A DNA stretch of 64,000 nucleotides from Brucella pseudintermedia (GTDB lineage: Bacteria; Pseudomonadota; Alphaproteobacteria; Rhizobiales; Rhizobiaceae). The stretch lies in the NCBI RefSeq assembly GCF_042697365.1, contig NZ_CP137604.1, one strand, 5' to 3'. Below, piece by piece: positions 7,997-16,043 of this stretch. Under the pieces are notes generated by a model that saw only the letters and a list, made by a program, of their open reading frames with translations, made no database searches and was not told the origin of the DNA. Both the position numbers and the translations under genes were made by a program. How positions within the stretch are numbered: the stretch's first letter is position 1; each line of letters starts with the position of its first letter.

Positions 7997-8338
7997 ATGG
8001 AAAAACAGGCCACACTCGCTGCGCTTGCCGCGCTCTCGCAGGAGACGCGTCTCGACATCTTCCGCCTGCTGGTGGAGGCCGGTCCGGAAGGGCGTGCAGT
8101 GGGGCGGATCGGCGAGGCGCTGGATCTCCCTTCGGCCACGCTCTCGTTCCACCTCAAGGAACTGAAGCACGCCGGGCTGGTGACGGTCCAGCGCGAAGGA
8201 CGCTCGCTGATCTACTCAGCGGACTTCGCCACCATGACAGGCCTCATCGACTATCTGACCCGCCACTGTTGCGCCGGCGATCCGGCAGCATGCGGGATCG
8301 CCCCCTCGACGCACGCCGCCCGGAAAGAGACCGCATGA
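7997..8338 (+). CDS. arsR: ArsR-family metalloregulator
   Basis: A 113-residue winged-helix repressor with the ArsR/SmtB core: LSQETRLDIFRLLVEAG at 13-29 and the recognition helix in LPSATLSFHLKELKHAGLV. The inducer site is probably the C-terminal cysteine cluster HCCAGDPAAC (about residues 90-99) rather than the classical CxC in the DNA-binding helix, because that helix lacks cysteine. It would repress the downstream arsC-acr3-arsH genes and release DNA on binding As(III). Its stop overlaps arsC through ATGA. Confidence 0.92.
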   Translation: MEKQATLAALAALSQETRLDIFRLLVEAGPEGRAVGRIGEALDLPSATLSFHLKELKHAGLVTVQREGRSLIYSADFATMTGLIDYLTRHCCAGDPAACGIAPSTHAARKETA

Positions 8339-8772
8339 CCACCAGGATCTATCACAACCCGAACTGCGGCACGTCGCGCAACGTGCTGGCGCTGATCCGC
8401 AACTCCGGCGATGAGCCGGAGGTTATCGAGTATCTGAAGACGCCCCCGAGCCGCGAGCGGCTCGGGGCGCTGATCGCCGCGATGGGGATCCCCGTGCGCG
8501 ACCTCCTGCGCCGGAAGGGCACGCCCTACGACGAGCTCAAGCTCGATGCCCCCAAGTTCTCCGACGACGAGCTGATCGACCTGATGCTGGAGCATCCCAT
8601 CCTCATCAACCGCCCCATCGTCGAGACGCCGCTCGGAACACGGCTCTGCCGCCCCTCCGAGGCGGTGCTCGACATCCTGCCGAACCCGCAGCGCGGGGAG
8701 TTCCGCAAGGAGGACGGCGAGCTCGTGGTGGACGCCGACGGGCGCCGCGTAAACGAGAGCCCCGCCCGATGA
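8335..8772 (+). CDS. arsC: Arsenate reductase, glutaredoxin-coupled type
   Basis: The 145-residue product is the glutathione/glutaredoxin-dependent ArsC, which reduces arsenate to arsenite in the cytoplasm. The catalytic Cys11 lies in YHNPNCGTSRNVL, and the conserved HPILINRPIVETPLG segment supplies anion-binding arginines. Length fits the family (about 140). I take the ATG at 8335, overlapping the arsR stop; the longer open frame upstream is arsR shadow. It precedes the arsenite exporter with another ATGA overlap. Confidence 0.95.
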   Translation: MTTRIYHNPNCGTSRNVLALIRNSGDEPEVIEYLKTPPSRERLGALIAAMGIPVRDLLRRKGTPYDELKLDAPKFSDDELIDLMLEHPILINRPIVETPLGTRLCRPSEAVLDILPNPQRGEFRKEDGELVVDADGRRVNESPAR

Positions 8773-9881
8773 GCAACGACACCTACGCGCCCACGGCCGA
8801 GGCCATCGCAGCGGCGCCTGCCGGCATCGGCTTCTTCGAAAAGTGGCTCTCTGTCTGGGTGGCGCTCTGCATCGGCGCCGGGCTGCTGCTCGGCAACGTG
8901 CTGCCGGGCCTGTTCGAGACGCTCGCCGCGCTCGAGATCGCGTCCGTCAACCTGGTCGTTGCCGTCCTGATCTGGGCGATGGTCTATCCGATGATGGTGG
9001 CGGTCGACTTCGCGAGCCTGCGCCACATCGGCGATCGGCCGAAAGGGCTCGTGCTGACGATCGTGGTGAACTGGCTGATCAAGCCCTTCACCATGGCAGG
9101 GCTCGCCGTCCTGTTCTTCGAGGTTCTGTTCGCGGACCTGATCGCACCGGCCGATGCGCAGCAGTACATTGCCGGTCTGATCCTGCTGGGCGCGGCACCC
9201 TGCACCGCGATGGTGTTCGTCTGGTCGCAGCTCACTCGGGGCGACGCCACCTACACGCTGGTGCAGGTCTCGGTGAACGACGTCATCATGATCTTTGCCT
9301 TCGCGCCCATCGTGGCGCTGCTCCTCGGCGTCACCGATATCGTCGTGCCCTGGGAGACGCTCATCCTCTCGGTCGGGCTCTACATTCTGATCCCGCTCGC
9401 TGCCGGCGCCGCCACGCGCCAGTGGCTCGCGCGGGGCCGCCGGGGGGCGGACGCCGAGGCGGCGGTCGCGCGCTTCACGGCGGCGGTCAAGCCCTTCTCG
9501 GTGCTCGGCCTGCTGGCGACGGTCGTGCTTCTATTCGGGTTTCAGGGGCAGATCATCCTGGAGCAGCCGCTGCTGATCGCGCTGATCGCGGTGCCGCTCC
9601 TGATCCAGTCCTACGGCATCTTTGCGCTGGCCTATGCTGCGGCCTGGGCGTGGCGCGTGCCCTTCAACGTCGCCGCGCCCTGCGCGCTGATCGGTACGTC
9701 CAACTTCTTCGAGCTCGCGGTGGCCGTCGCGATCAGCCTCTTCGGACTGCAATCCGGCGCTGCGCTCGCGACCGTGGTCGGTGTTCTCGTCGAGGTTCCG
9801 GTCATGCTGTCACTTGTCGCCTTCGCCAATCGGACTTGTCACCATTTTCCCGCGGATGACGGAGGCGCGCGGCATGGCTGA
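8769..9881 (+). CDS. acr3: Arsenite efflux permease, Acr3 family
   Basis: A 370-residue inner-membrane protein with about ten hydrophobic segments. Family marks are FASLRHIGDRPKG, the functional cysteine in LLGAAPCTAMVFVWS (Cys145), the SVNDVIM segment and TSNFFELAVAVA with its conserved glutamate. Acr3 extrudes As(III) produced by ArsC. The N-terminal 20 residues are a soluble extension. It overlaps arsC by four bases and arsH by eight. It belongs to the Acr3 branch (also annotated as arsB), not the unrelated twelve-helix ArsB. Confidence 0.94.
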   Translation: MSNDTYAPTAEAIAAAPAGIGFFEKWLSVWVALCIGAGLLLGNVLPGLFETLAALEIASVNLVVAVLIWAMVYPMMVAVDFASLRHIGDRPKGLVLTIVVNWLIKPFTMAGLAVLFFEVLFADLIAPADAQQYIAGLILLGAAPCTAMVFVWSQLTRGDATYTLVQVSVNDVIMIFAFAPIVALLLGVTDIVVPWETLILSVGLYILIPLAAGAATRQWLARGRRGADAEAAVARFTAAVKPFSVLGLLATVVLLFGFQGQIILEQPLLIALIAVPLLIQSYGIFALAYAAAWAWRVPFNVAAPCALIGTSNFFELAVAVAISLFGLQSGAALATVVGVLVEVPVMLSLVAFANRTCHHFPADDGGARHG

Positions 9882-10605
9882 CCATCCCGTCCCGATCGAA
9901 GACCTGCCGAACATCGACCCAGCATCGCTCCGGCCGATCGACGTGGCTGCGCTCGCCGGGCCCGGCGCGCTGGCGCACCCGCCCCGCATCCTGATGCTCT
10001 ATGGATCGCTCCGGACGCGCTCCTACTCGCGCTTTGCCTCGGAGGAGGTGGCGCGCCTGCTGCGCTGGTTCGGCGCCGAGACCCGCGCCTTCAACCCGTC
10101 CGGCTTGCCGCTGCCGGACGCGGAAGACCCCGACCACCCGAAGGTCAGGGAGCTGCGTGAGCTCGCCACTTGGTCGGAGGGCATGGTCTGGTGCTCGCCC
10201 GAGCGGCACGGCGCGATGACCGGCGTCATGAAGGCGCAGATCGACTGGCTGCCGCTGTCGGTCGGCGGCGTGCGGCCGACGCAAGGCAAGACGCTCGCGG
10301 TCATGCAGGTCTCCGGCGGCTCGCAGAGCTTCAACGCCGTCAACCAGATGCGCATCCTCGGCCGCTGGATGCGCATGGTGACGATCCCAAACCAGTCCTC
10401 GGTGGCGAAGGCGTGGGGCGAATTTGATGAGGGCGGCCGCATGCGGCCGTCGCCGTACTACAATCGCATCGTCGACGTCATGGAGGAACTCGTGAAGTTC
10501 ACCCATCTCACGCGCGGCCGTTCGGCCTATCTAACCGACCGCTACTCGGAGCGGGTGGAAAGCGCTGAGCAGCTGTCCAAGCGCGTCAACCAACGCTCGA
10601 TCTAG
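9874..10605 (+). CDS. arsH: ArsH, NADPH-dependent FMN oxidoreductase
   Basis: The 243-residue protein has a flavodoxin-like fold with the FMN phosphate loop LYGSLRTRSYSR (about 42-53) and the ArsH-specific WCSPERHGAMTGVMKAQIDW stretch. ArsH oxidises trivalent methylated arsenicals to less toxic pentavalent forms, and some homologues reduce chromate. I chose ATG 9874 because GGAGG lies at 9861-9865; an in-frame ATG at 9856 is possible, and the longer frame from 9781 only reads acr3 sequence. It closes the ars operon. Confidence 0.93.
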   Translation: MADHPVPIEDLPNIDPASLRPIDVAALAGPGALAHPPRILMLYGSLRTRSYSRFASEEVARLLRWFGAETRAFNPSGLPLPDAEDPDHPKVRELRELATWSEGMVWCSPERHGAMTGVMKAQIDWLPLSVGGVRPTQGKTLAVMQVSGGSQSFNAVNQMRILGRWMRMVTIPNQSSVAKAWGEFDEGGRMRPSPYYNRIVDVMEELVKFTHLTRGRSAYLTDRYSERVESAEQLSKRVNQRSI

Positions 10606-10689
10606 CATTTTCCTCTGCCGCTGAGGTGCTTGCGCGGAGCGGGGCCATTAATATCGCAGCATCGCACTCACTGAGACGAGGCGCTTGTC

Positions 10690-10920
10690 GACATCATCGC
10701 AAGAGGCGCAGCGGGTCGCTCCCGACCAACAACTACGAAGAAGCGCTACATTGCGTTGATCGACGCAGCGCGCGTGGTCAGTCGAGGAACTCGGGCTACC
10801 CCCGGACGCGTACGCCATCACCGACCGCGCCCCGTCACGCCAGAGCGCCATGAGGACCAGTACTTTCTCGATGGAGAAACCGTGCCCCTGAACGGGGCGG
10901 ATAAAGCGCAACGTGTGACG
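10690..10920 (-). pseudogene. Remnant of a MerR-family regulator
   Basis: Minus-strand frames between 10920 and 10690 contain HTLRFIRPVQGHGFSIEKV followed by LMALWRDGARS and, further on, NVALLRSC. This is the pattern of the second half of MerR/CueR-type regulators (LRFIRRAQELGFSLDEI, LLALW, then AALRSM). The N-terminal DNA-binding helices and the metal-binding end are missing or scrambled, and no intact frame joins the pieces. The gap from arsH to the DUF924 gene holds nothing else I can support. Confidence 0.45.
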
Positions 10921-10954
10921 CGCCGCAGGTCTCCTCTGGGCCGGGGGCCAAGCA

Positions 10955-11605
10955 TCACCCTTGAAACGCCCGCTCATGAGGGAAATCGCCTTCCTTCAGA
11001 TATGCAACTTCCGCCCGCGACGAGCGGCGGCCAAGAACCTGATTGCGATGGGGATGACGGCCGAACGCCGCGATCACTTGCTTCACGTCCAGGGCCTGCT
11101 TCACGAGCGAACGGTAAATCGGCTGCAGGTGCGTGGGGGCTTCTGCGGCGATCTCCTCGCGAAGTCCGATGAGAAGGTCCAGGCGCTGGAGATGGTCTGG
11201 CCCTTCGCAGTGGCCGAGTGGCAGACCATGAACGACCTTGAACCATGGCGTTGATAGCGCGGCGTAGTGGCCATTCAACAATCCGTTCATTGCCAGCGCC
11301 AGCGCCGCCTTGTCCTGCGCGAAAGCGTGGGCATTGCCTCGCCAGACCGATCGCGAGAACTGATCGAGCACGATGATGAGCGCGAGCCTGCCTTCGGGAT
11401 CGGAGGCCCAGTGGTCAAGATTTCCCGCGGCTCCTTCAACTGTGAGTTCCGCGAAGCGGGCCGTGATTTCGTCGTCCGCGCCGCCCCGCATCCGCCAAGA
11501 CCAATGGCTGCGATGGACGTCCGCATCTATGTCGAGCGAGTTCCCCTCAGGGAACCAGAATTCGAGTACGACCTGCCATTCATTGCGTTTGTTCGTGTTC
11601 TTCAT
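10955..11605 (-). CDS. DUF924 family protein
   Basis: A 216-residue cytoplasmic protein of the DUF924 family, recognisable by VLEFWFPE near the start, LALIIVLDQFSRSVWRG with AFAQD (about 92-115), and the terminal FGRHPHRNQVLGR motif followed by EVAYLKEG. The family is helical with a tetratricopeptide-like fold and has no established biochemical role. The gene is opposite in strand to the ars operon and the cupin, flanked by a decayed regulator. No clear Shine-Dalgarno precedes the ATG at 11605. Confidence 0.85.
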   Translation of the reverse strand: MKNTNKRNEWQVVLEFWFPEGNSLDIDADVHRSHWSWRMRGGADDEITARFAELTVEGAAGNLDHWASDPEGRLALIIVLDQFSRSVWRGNAHAFAQDKAALALAMNGLLNGHYAALSTPWFKVVHGLPLGHCEGPDHLQRLDLLIGLREEIAAEAPTHLQPIYRSLVKQALDVKQVIAAFGRHPHRNQVLGRRSSRAEVAYLKEGDFPHERAFQG

Positions 11606-11820
11606 CGCAAAACGTGTGCGCCGAGGGACTGAACATCGAGACTAACGCCCATCCATGTCAACAGGTCCAAAACGAAACACTCCATTTGGCCAACAGGTTT
11701 ATACGAGGCCAATGTGGAGGCAAATTCAGGCCAGCTGGTGTCGCAGCAGCACGCGGACTGGTCATCCACACGTGATGGACCTATAGTTAAAGAGGCCTGC
11801 CAAAATACAAGGAGCACACC

Positions 11821-12219
11821 ATGCGCGGATTTGTCGATGACATCGAAAAGTTGACCGAGGAGAACGCCGACTATCGGCGGGTCCTCTATACGGCGAGGAA
11901 CATGCAGTTGGTCCTGATGGCGCTACAGCCCGGCGAAGAGATTGGCGAAGAGGTGCATGACGGTGGCGACCAGTTCTTCCGTGTCGAGAAGGGGCAAGGC
12001 GAGATCCTGATCGATGGCGCCGCACACAAGATAAAGTCGGACATGGCGATGATCGTACCGGCGGGCGCGCGACACAATGTCAGGAATACGGGCGACGAGC
12101 CCCTCAGGCTTTACACGATCTACAGTCCTCCCGAACATGTCGATGGCGTCGTCCATTCGACCAAAGGCGAAGCCGACGCTGCCCACGAGCACTTCGACGG
12201 AAAGACGACCGAAGAATAG
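11821..12219 (+). CDS. Cupin-domain protein
   Basis: A 132-residue single-domain cupin preceded by AAGGAG at 11809-11814. The first motif is GEEIGEEVHDGGDQFFRVEK (about 38-57), in which only one histidine is present and the second metal ligand position is Asp or Gln; the second motif is VPAGARHNVRNTG (about 80-92). The compact beta barrel probably binds a metal ion. It lies upstream of a metal-exporting ATPase, so metal-linked or detoxifying roles are plausible, but the substrate is unknown. The C-terminus is rich in His, Asp and Glu. Confidence 0.85.
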   Translation: MRGFVDDIEKLTEENADYRRVLYTARNMQLVLMALQPGEEIGEEVHDGGDQFFRVEKGQGEILIDGAAHKIKSDMAMIVPAGARHNVRNTGDEPLRLYTIYSPPEHVDGVVHSTKGEADAAHEHFDGKTTEE

Positions 12220-12386
12220 CTCGGCTTTGCCGACTCTGTCGGAAACCGGCACCAGTCTCACTGACAGGAGCCAGCGGCGACCATCGTCGAACGTTCATGA
12301 TCTCGTCGCTACGGCGGGCGGCGCGCGTTGTTGCGCCCGGAAGCATAGTTTCGGCATGAGAGCCTGCGCCGCGATTAGGAGATGAA

Positions 12387-14384
12387 GTGGGAAAAGCATT
12401 CGAGATCGATCGTTCGTTCGTTTTGACGGTCCTGACCGTCGCTGGGATGCTTCTGGCCATACTCGCTCTTTGGCCGCTGCAGGGTGCCGCCGCCGCGTAC
12501 TTTTCCCTCGCAGGTCTGTTGCTCGTTTATCTAGCGGGCGGACTGCCAGCCGCTTGGCGGGCGGCCGCCACCTTGTGGGAGGAGCGGATCCTCGACATCG
12601 ACCTCTTGATGGTCGTTGCAGCGGTCGCGGCTGCGGCCGTCGGGGCGCCTTTCGAGGGCGCCGTCCTGCTGACGCTCTTCAGCATCTCCACGACGCTGGA
12701 GGAACGGGCGCTCGGCCGCGCGCGCCGGGCCATCGAGGCGTTGATGGAGCTTCGGCCGGAGACGGCACTTCGCAAGGCGCCGGACGAGTCAGTCTCGGAA
12801 GTCCCTGCTGCCGATCTTCAGGTGGATGACGTCGTGGTGCTGCGGCCTGGCGCGCGGGTTCCGGCGGACGGGGTGATCGTCAGCGGCCGGGGCTCTCTCG
12901 ATGAAGCCCATATCACCGGCGAGTCCATGCCCGTCGCCAAACAACCCGGCGCCCCGGTCTTCGAGGCGACGGTCAACCTCGACGGCGTGCTCGAGATGGC
13001 CGTAACGAAGACGATCGAGGAAAGCACCGTCGCCCGCATGATCGCACTCGTGACCGAGGCGCAGGCGGCCAAGGCTCCGTCGGAGCGCTTCAGTGCCTGG
13101 TTCGGGCAACGCTACACGGTCGCGGTCATGGTCGGAGCCGTCCTGGCCTTCGCCGCGTTCTACTGGCTGGGGCGCGACTGGGAGGAGGCGCTCTACCGAT
13201 CAGCGACCCTGCTGGTAGCGGCGAGCCCCTGTGCAATCGTGATCTCCGTCCCTGCCGCGATCCTCTCCGCCCTGTCGGCTGCCGCGCGCGGAGGTGTATT
13301 GTTCAAGGGCGGCGCCGCGCTCGAGACGCTGGCGGCGGTCGACACCTTCGCCTTCGACAAGACGGGAACGCTGACGACCGGCAGGGCCTCGATCACGAAG
13401 GTGGTGGCGCTCGACGGCAATGAGCGACGCTTCCTCTCGCTGCTGGCTGGACTTGAGGCCCACTCGGAACATCACAGCGCGGCAGCCATCCGGCAGGAAG
13501 CCGTCAGCCGCGGTGTTGAACCGGCCAAGGTACTTAACGTGATCACCCGGCCGAGTGCCGGCATCGTCGGCGACGACGGCGGGAGGCAGGTATGGGCAGG
13601 CAATCCGCGCCTCGCCAGGCAAATGGACGCTTCCATCGATCACCCGATGCTGAAGGCGTTGGCTGCGGACACCGAGACGGTCATCTATTTCGGGCGGGAT
13701 CAGCAGGTGATGGGAGCTGTTACCATCGCGGATCAGGCCCGCCCGACCTCTGCGGCGGCGCTTGCCGCATTGCGGGAAGGTGGGGTCACCGCAATCATCA
13801 TGATGACCGGCGATCGCCGTCCGGTTGCGTTGCGGATTGGCGAAGAGCTCGGATTGAAGCCCGAGGAAATCCATGCCGACATGCTGCCGGAGGACAAAGT
13901 CAGGATGGCGGGGGAGTTGGCTGCAAGAGGCAAGGTCGCCTTCGTCGGCGACGGGGTAAATGACGCCGCCGCGCTGGCCCGCGCCGATGTCGGGATCGCC
14001 ATGGGTGCTGCGGGCTCCGACGTCGCGCTCCAGGCAGCCGATGTGGCGCTTCTGTCGGAAGACATGGGACGGCTCGCGGAGGCGCATCGACTGGCGCGGC
14101 GCACGGCGCGGATCATTCGGCAGAACCTCGCCTTCGCCATGGGTGCCATGGTCATTCTGGTGACGGGCGCGCTGTTCTTCGAGCTGCCTCTGCCGCTCGC
14201 AGTGATCGGTCACGAGGGCGGAACGGTTCTGGTGGTGCTCAACGGGCTGCGTCTGCTGCGGGACCCCATCCGCCGCAACGAAAACAAGTCAGCGTCACCA
14301 GATCAGGTGGTGACGGTCGACAGCATCAGCGCCCCCGTCCAACGTCATGCCTATCGCAGAAAAATCCCGCGGCGCGCGGGTTGA
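12387..14384 (+). CDS. Metal-exporting P-type ATPase, P1B-4 (Co/Fe/Zn) type
   Basis: A 665-residue heavy-metal P-type ATPase without N-terminal metal-binding domains. Landmarks are TGES (177-180), the membrane SPC motif (280-282), phosphorylation site DKTGT (Asp324), MTGD (473-476), GDGVND (521-526) and HEGGT (609-613) in the last membrane region. SPC together with HEGGT defines the P1B-4 group that exports cobalt, iron or zinc. The nucleotide-binding HP dipeptide appears as SEHH (360-363), a proline-to-histidine change. Start is GTG 12387 after AGGAG at 12377-12381. The C-terminal 35 residues are polar and unlike relatives. The closest regulator is the broken MerR gene. Confidence 0.92.
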   Translation: MGKAFEIDRSFVLTVLTVAGMLLAILALWPLQGAAAAYFSLAGLLLVYLAGGLPAAWRAAATLWEERILDIDLLMVVAAVAAAAVGAPFEGAVLLTLFSISTTLEERALGRARRAIEALMELRPETALRKAPDESVSEVPAADLQVDDVVVLRPGARVPADGVIVSGRGSLDEAHITGESMPVAKQPGAPVFEATVNLDGVLEMAVTKTIEESTVARMIALVTEAQAAKAPSERFSAWFGQRYTVAVMVGAVLAFAAFYWLGRDWEEALYRSATLLVAASPCAIVISVPAAILSALSAAARGGVLFKGGAALETLAAVDTFAFDKTGTLTTGRASITKVVALDGNERRFLSLLAGLEAHSEHHSAAAIRQEAVSRGVEPAKVLNVITRPSAGIVGDDGGRQVWAGNPRLARQMDASIDHPMLKALAADTETVIYFGRDQQVMGAVTIADQARPTSAAALAALREGGVTAIIMMTGDRRPVALRIGEELGLKPEEIHADMLPEDKVRMAGELAARGKVAFVGDGVNDAAALARADVGIAMGAAGSDVALQAADVALLSEDMGRLAEAHRLARRTARIIRQNLAFAMGAMVILVTGALFFELPLPLAVIGHEGGTVLVVLNGLRLLRDPIRRNENKSASPDQVVTVDSISAPVQRHAYRRKIPRRAG

Positions 14385-15120
14385 AGACAACGACTTCAAC
14401 TCGTTTCCGGCCCAGAGAAGGTTGGACGTCAGGCCCATCCCCTCCGCCATTTGATTCTTCCCTAGAATAGTCACGTAGAATCGGTCGGTTGAGTATGTTC
14501 CCGCCTGTTCCGCGTACTACGCTTCAGTCGCACTAACCCACCTCACCATATGCATTCCAGATATTCCTTCAAAAGAAATTTATGCAGATACATTGATGCC
14601 GAGCAATAAGCCGCAAGTTCGCTTCTCCCATGAACCGCCTATCGCATCGAAATGACCCACCTGAAGCTGAATAAAATTCATTGAGGCAGAAGAATTTTGA
14701 ACAGAATATTTCAATATATATTATGCAAATTTCATATTATCTATTAGCAATATTAAATATACCATTGAGAGGAACGTATAGGTTGACATTTTTATTCGCT
14801 ATATCGTAGCCATACCCTTAAAAATGGGAGGGTTATTCAGCACACATCGGTAACCGAAAGTTTCGTATCGAATGACACAACCCGCAAGGAATTGGGCAAT
14901 GCGTTCGACTCGCAACCGGAAATTGCCGATGTACCGCAAGGATGGAGCGTCTATCACGCTGTCGAACGGACCGAGCTCTCAGCGCCTGAAGAGCACTCGT
15001 TCCACCGCGTGCTTCCACTTCCGTTTTTTTCCGGCGGGAAACTCGTCAAATCAGCCGTCTCAGATGAGTTCAGGTTTTCCTGCTTCTCCTAATTTGAACT
15101 CCATATGAAAGGGCAAGGGC
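14385..15120. other. AT-rich intergenic stretch between resistance block and core genome
   Basis: This 736-base gap falls sharply in GC content, with 14690-14830 mostly A and T, unlike both flanks. I see no intact gene. A plus-strand open frame from about 14826 to 15092 (no ATG; TTG at 14892) reads plausibly like coding sequence (for example FDSQPEIADVPQGWSVYHAV) and may be a gene fragment. No tRNA or direct repeat marking an integration site was found by eye. Confidence 0.5.
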
Positions 15121-15891
15121 ATGAATGCTCCGGAAACCTCGAAATTCAGAGATTATGCGCGCACGCTGGCAGCGCGCAGCGTTCCTAATGGCATTTTGAA
15201 CCGTAGCGCCGCATTGCGCGGGACGCGCTTTTTGGCCGATGCCGCCCGTGCCGCCAAATCCGGTAAACGACGCCCTTTTCAGATGGTAAATGTGGGCGCT
15301 TGCGACGGCGTCCTTTTCGATGACGTGACCCCTTGGCTTCACCGGATACCCCACTCCAAAGCAGTTCTGGTCGAACCGGTACCGTATAACTTGATCAGAC
15401 TACGCAAGAACTATCCGGATGCAGAGCGGTTCAGGATCGAACCGATTGCCGTCACCAGGGAACGAGGTTCGATCACCGTCAAGACTTTCGATGCAAAAGC
15501 CCTGGAAGAAGGCACTTTGCCCCTTGAATTCATAGGTTGTTCTTCGGTCACAGATACAAATCTGATGTCCGGCAAGAATGTATGGGGGCCGGATGATCCC
15601 AATTTCCATAAGTTCGCTCCACATCTGAAGGAAATCGTGGTTGCTTCCGATACGTTGCAAGCTGTGTTGGATCGCAATAATGTCGAGTATATCGATGCAT
15701 TCTTGGTCGACTGTGAGGGCGCGGACTGGATTGTCTTCGACCAGCTCGATTTGGAGCGCTATCGCCCCGGCCTGATCAAAGTCGAAGTGGGCGCCCTATC
15801 CCCGACTGATGTCGGCAACGTCATCGTAAAGATGAAAGCCGCCGGTTATGATGTTGGCATCTATTGCGAAGATGTCTGGGCATTTGGATAA
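15121..15891 (+). CDS. FkbM-family methyltransferase
   Basis: A 256-residue SAM-dependent methyltransferase of the FkbM family. The SAM-binding start is FQMVNVGACDG (about 53-63), the acidic second strand gives VLVEPVPYN, and the family signature is the later YIDAFLVDCEGADW (about 191-204). Such enzymes usually O-methylate sugars of surface polysaccharides or glycolipids. No other polysaccharide gene is adjacent. Its base composition is lower in GC than the ars block and than the genes that follow, consistent with lying in or beside a variable region. Confidence 0.8.
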   Translation: MNAPETSKFRDYARTLAARSVPNGILNRSAALRGTRFLADAARAAKSGKRRPFQMVNVGACDGVLFDDVTPWLHRIPHSKAVLVEPVPYNLIRLRKNYPDAERFRIEPIAVTRERGSITVKTFDAKALEEGTLPLEFIGCSSVTDTNLMSGKNVWGPDDPNFHKFAPHLKEIVVASDTLQAVLDRNNVEYIDAFLVDCEGADWIVFDQLDLERYRPGLIKVEVGALSPTDVGNVIVKMKAAGYDVGIYCEDVWAFG

Positions 15892-15920
15892 CTGCGCTTC
15901 TCGGGAGCGATTTTCGAGTA

Positions 15921-16007
15921 CCGGAGCAGGGCGTACTTGCAAGCATAGTCGCGAAAAGTTGCAGCCTTTTCGGGACTATGCGTCCGAGAAAGGTACGTGA
16001 GCACCGG
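15921..16007. repeat. Long palindromic element (Bru-RS-like size)
   Basis: The core arms 15943-15958 and 15966-15981 (GCATAGTCGCGAAAAG versus CTTTTCGGGACTATGC) pair over 16 bases with one mismatch and a seven-base loop. Outer arms CCGGAGC...GTAC at 15921-15935 and GTAC...CCGG at 15993-16007 extend the palindrome. It lies between convergent genes and could fold as a terminator, but lacks a T-run. Length and palindromy are like the small repeated elements described in Brucella (Bru-RS); I cannot compare sequences. Confidence 0.55.
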
Positions 16008-16043
16008 AATAAAGCCGAAGGTTTGCGCCTCCGGCTATGATTT

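Noticed and set aside
14783..14811. TTGACA at 14783 as a promoter for fkbM
   Set aside because: No acceptable -10 lies at the right distance, and the AT-rich background gives many chance matches.
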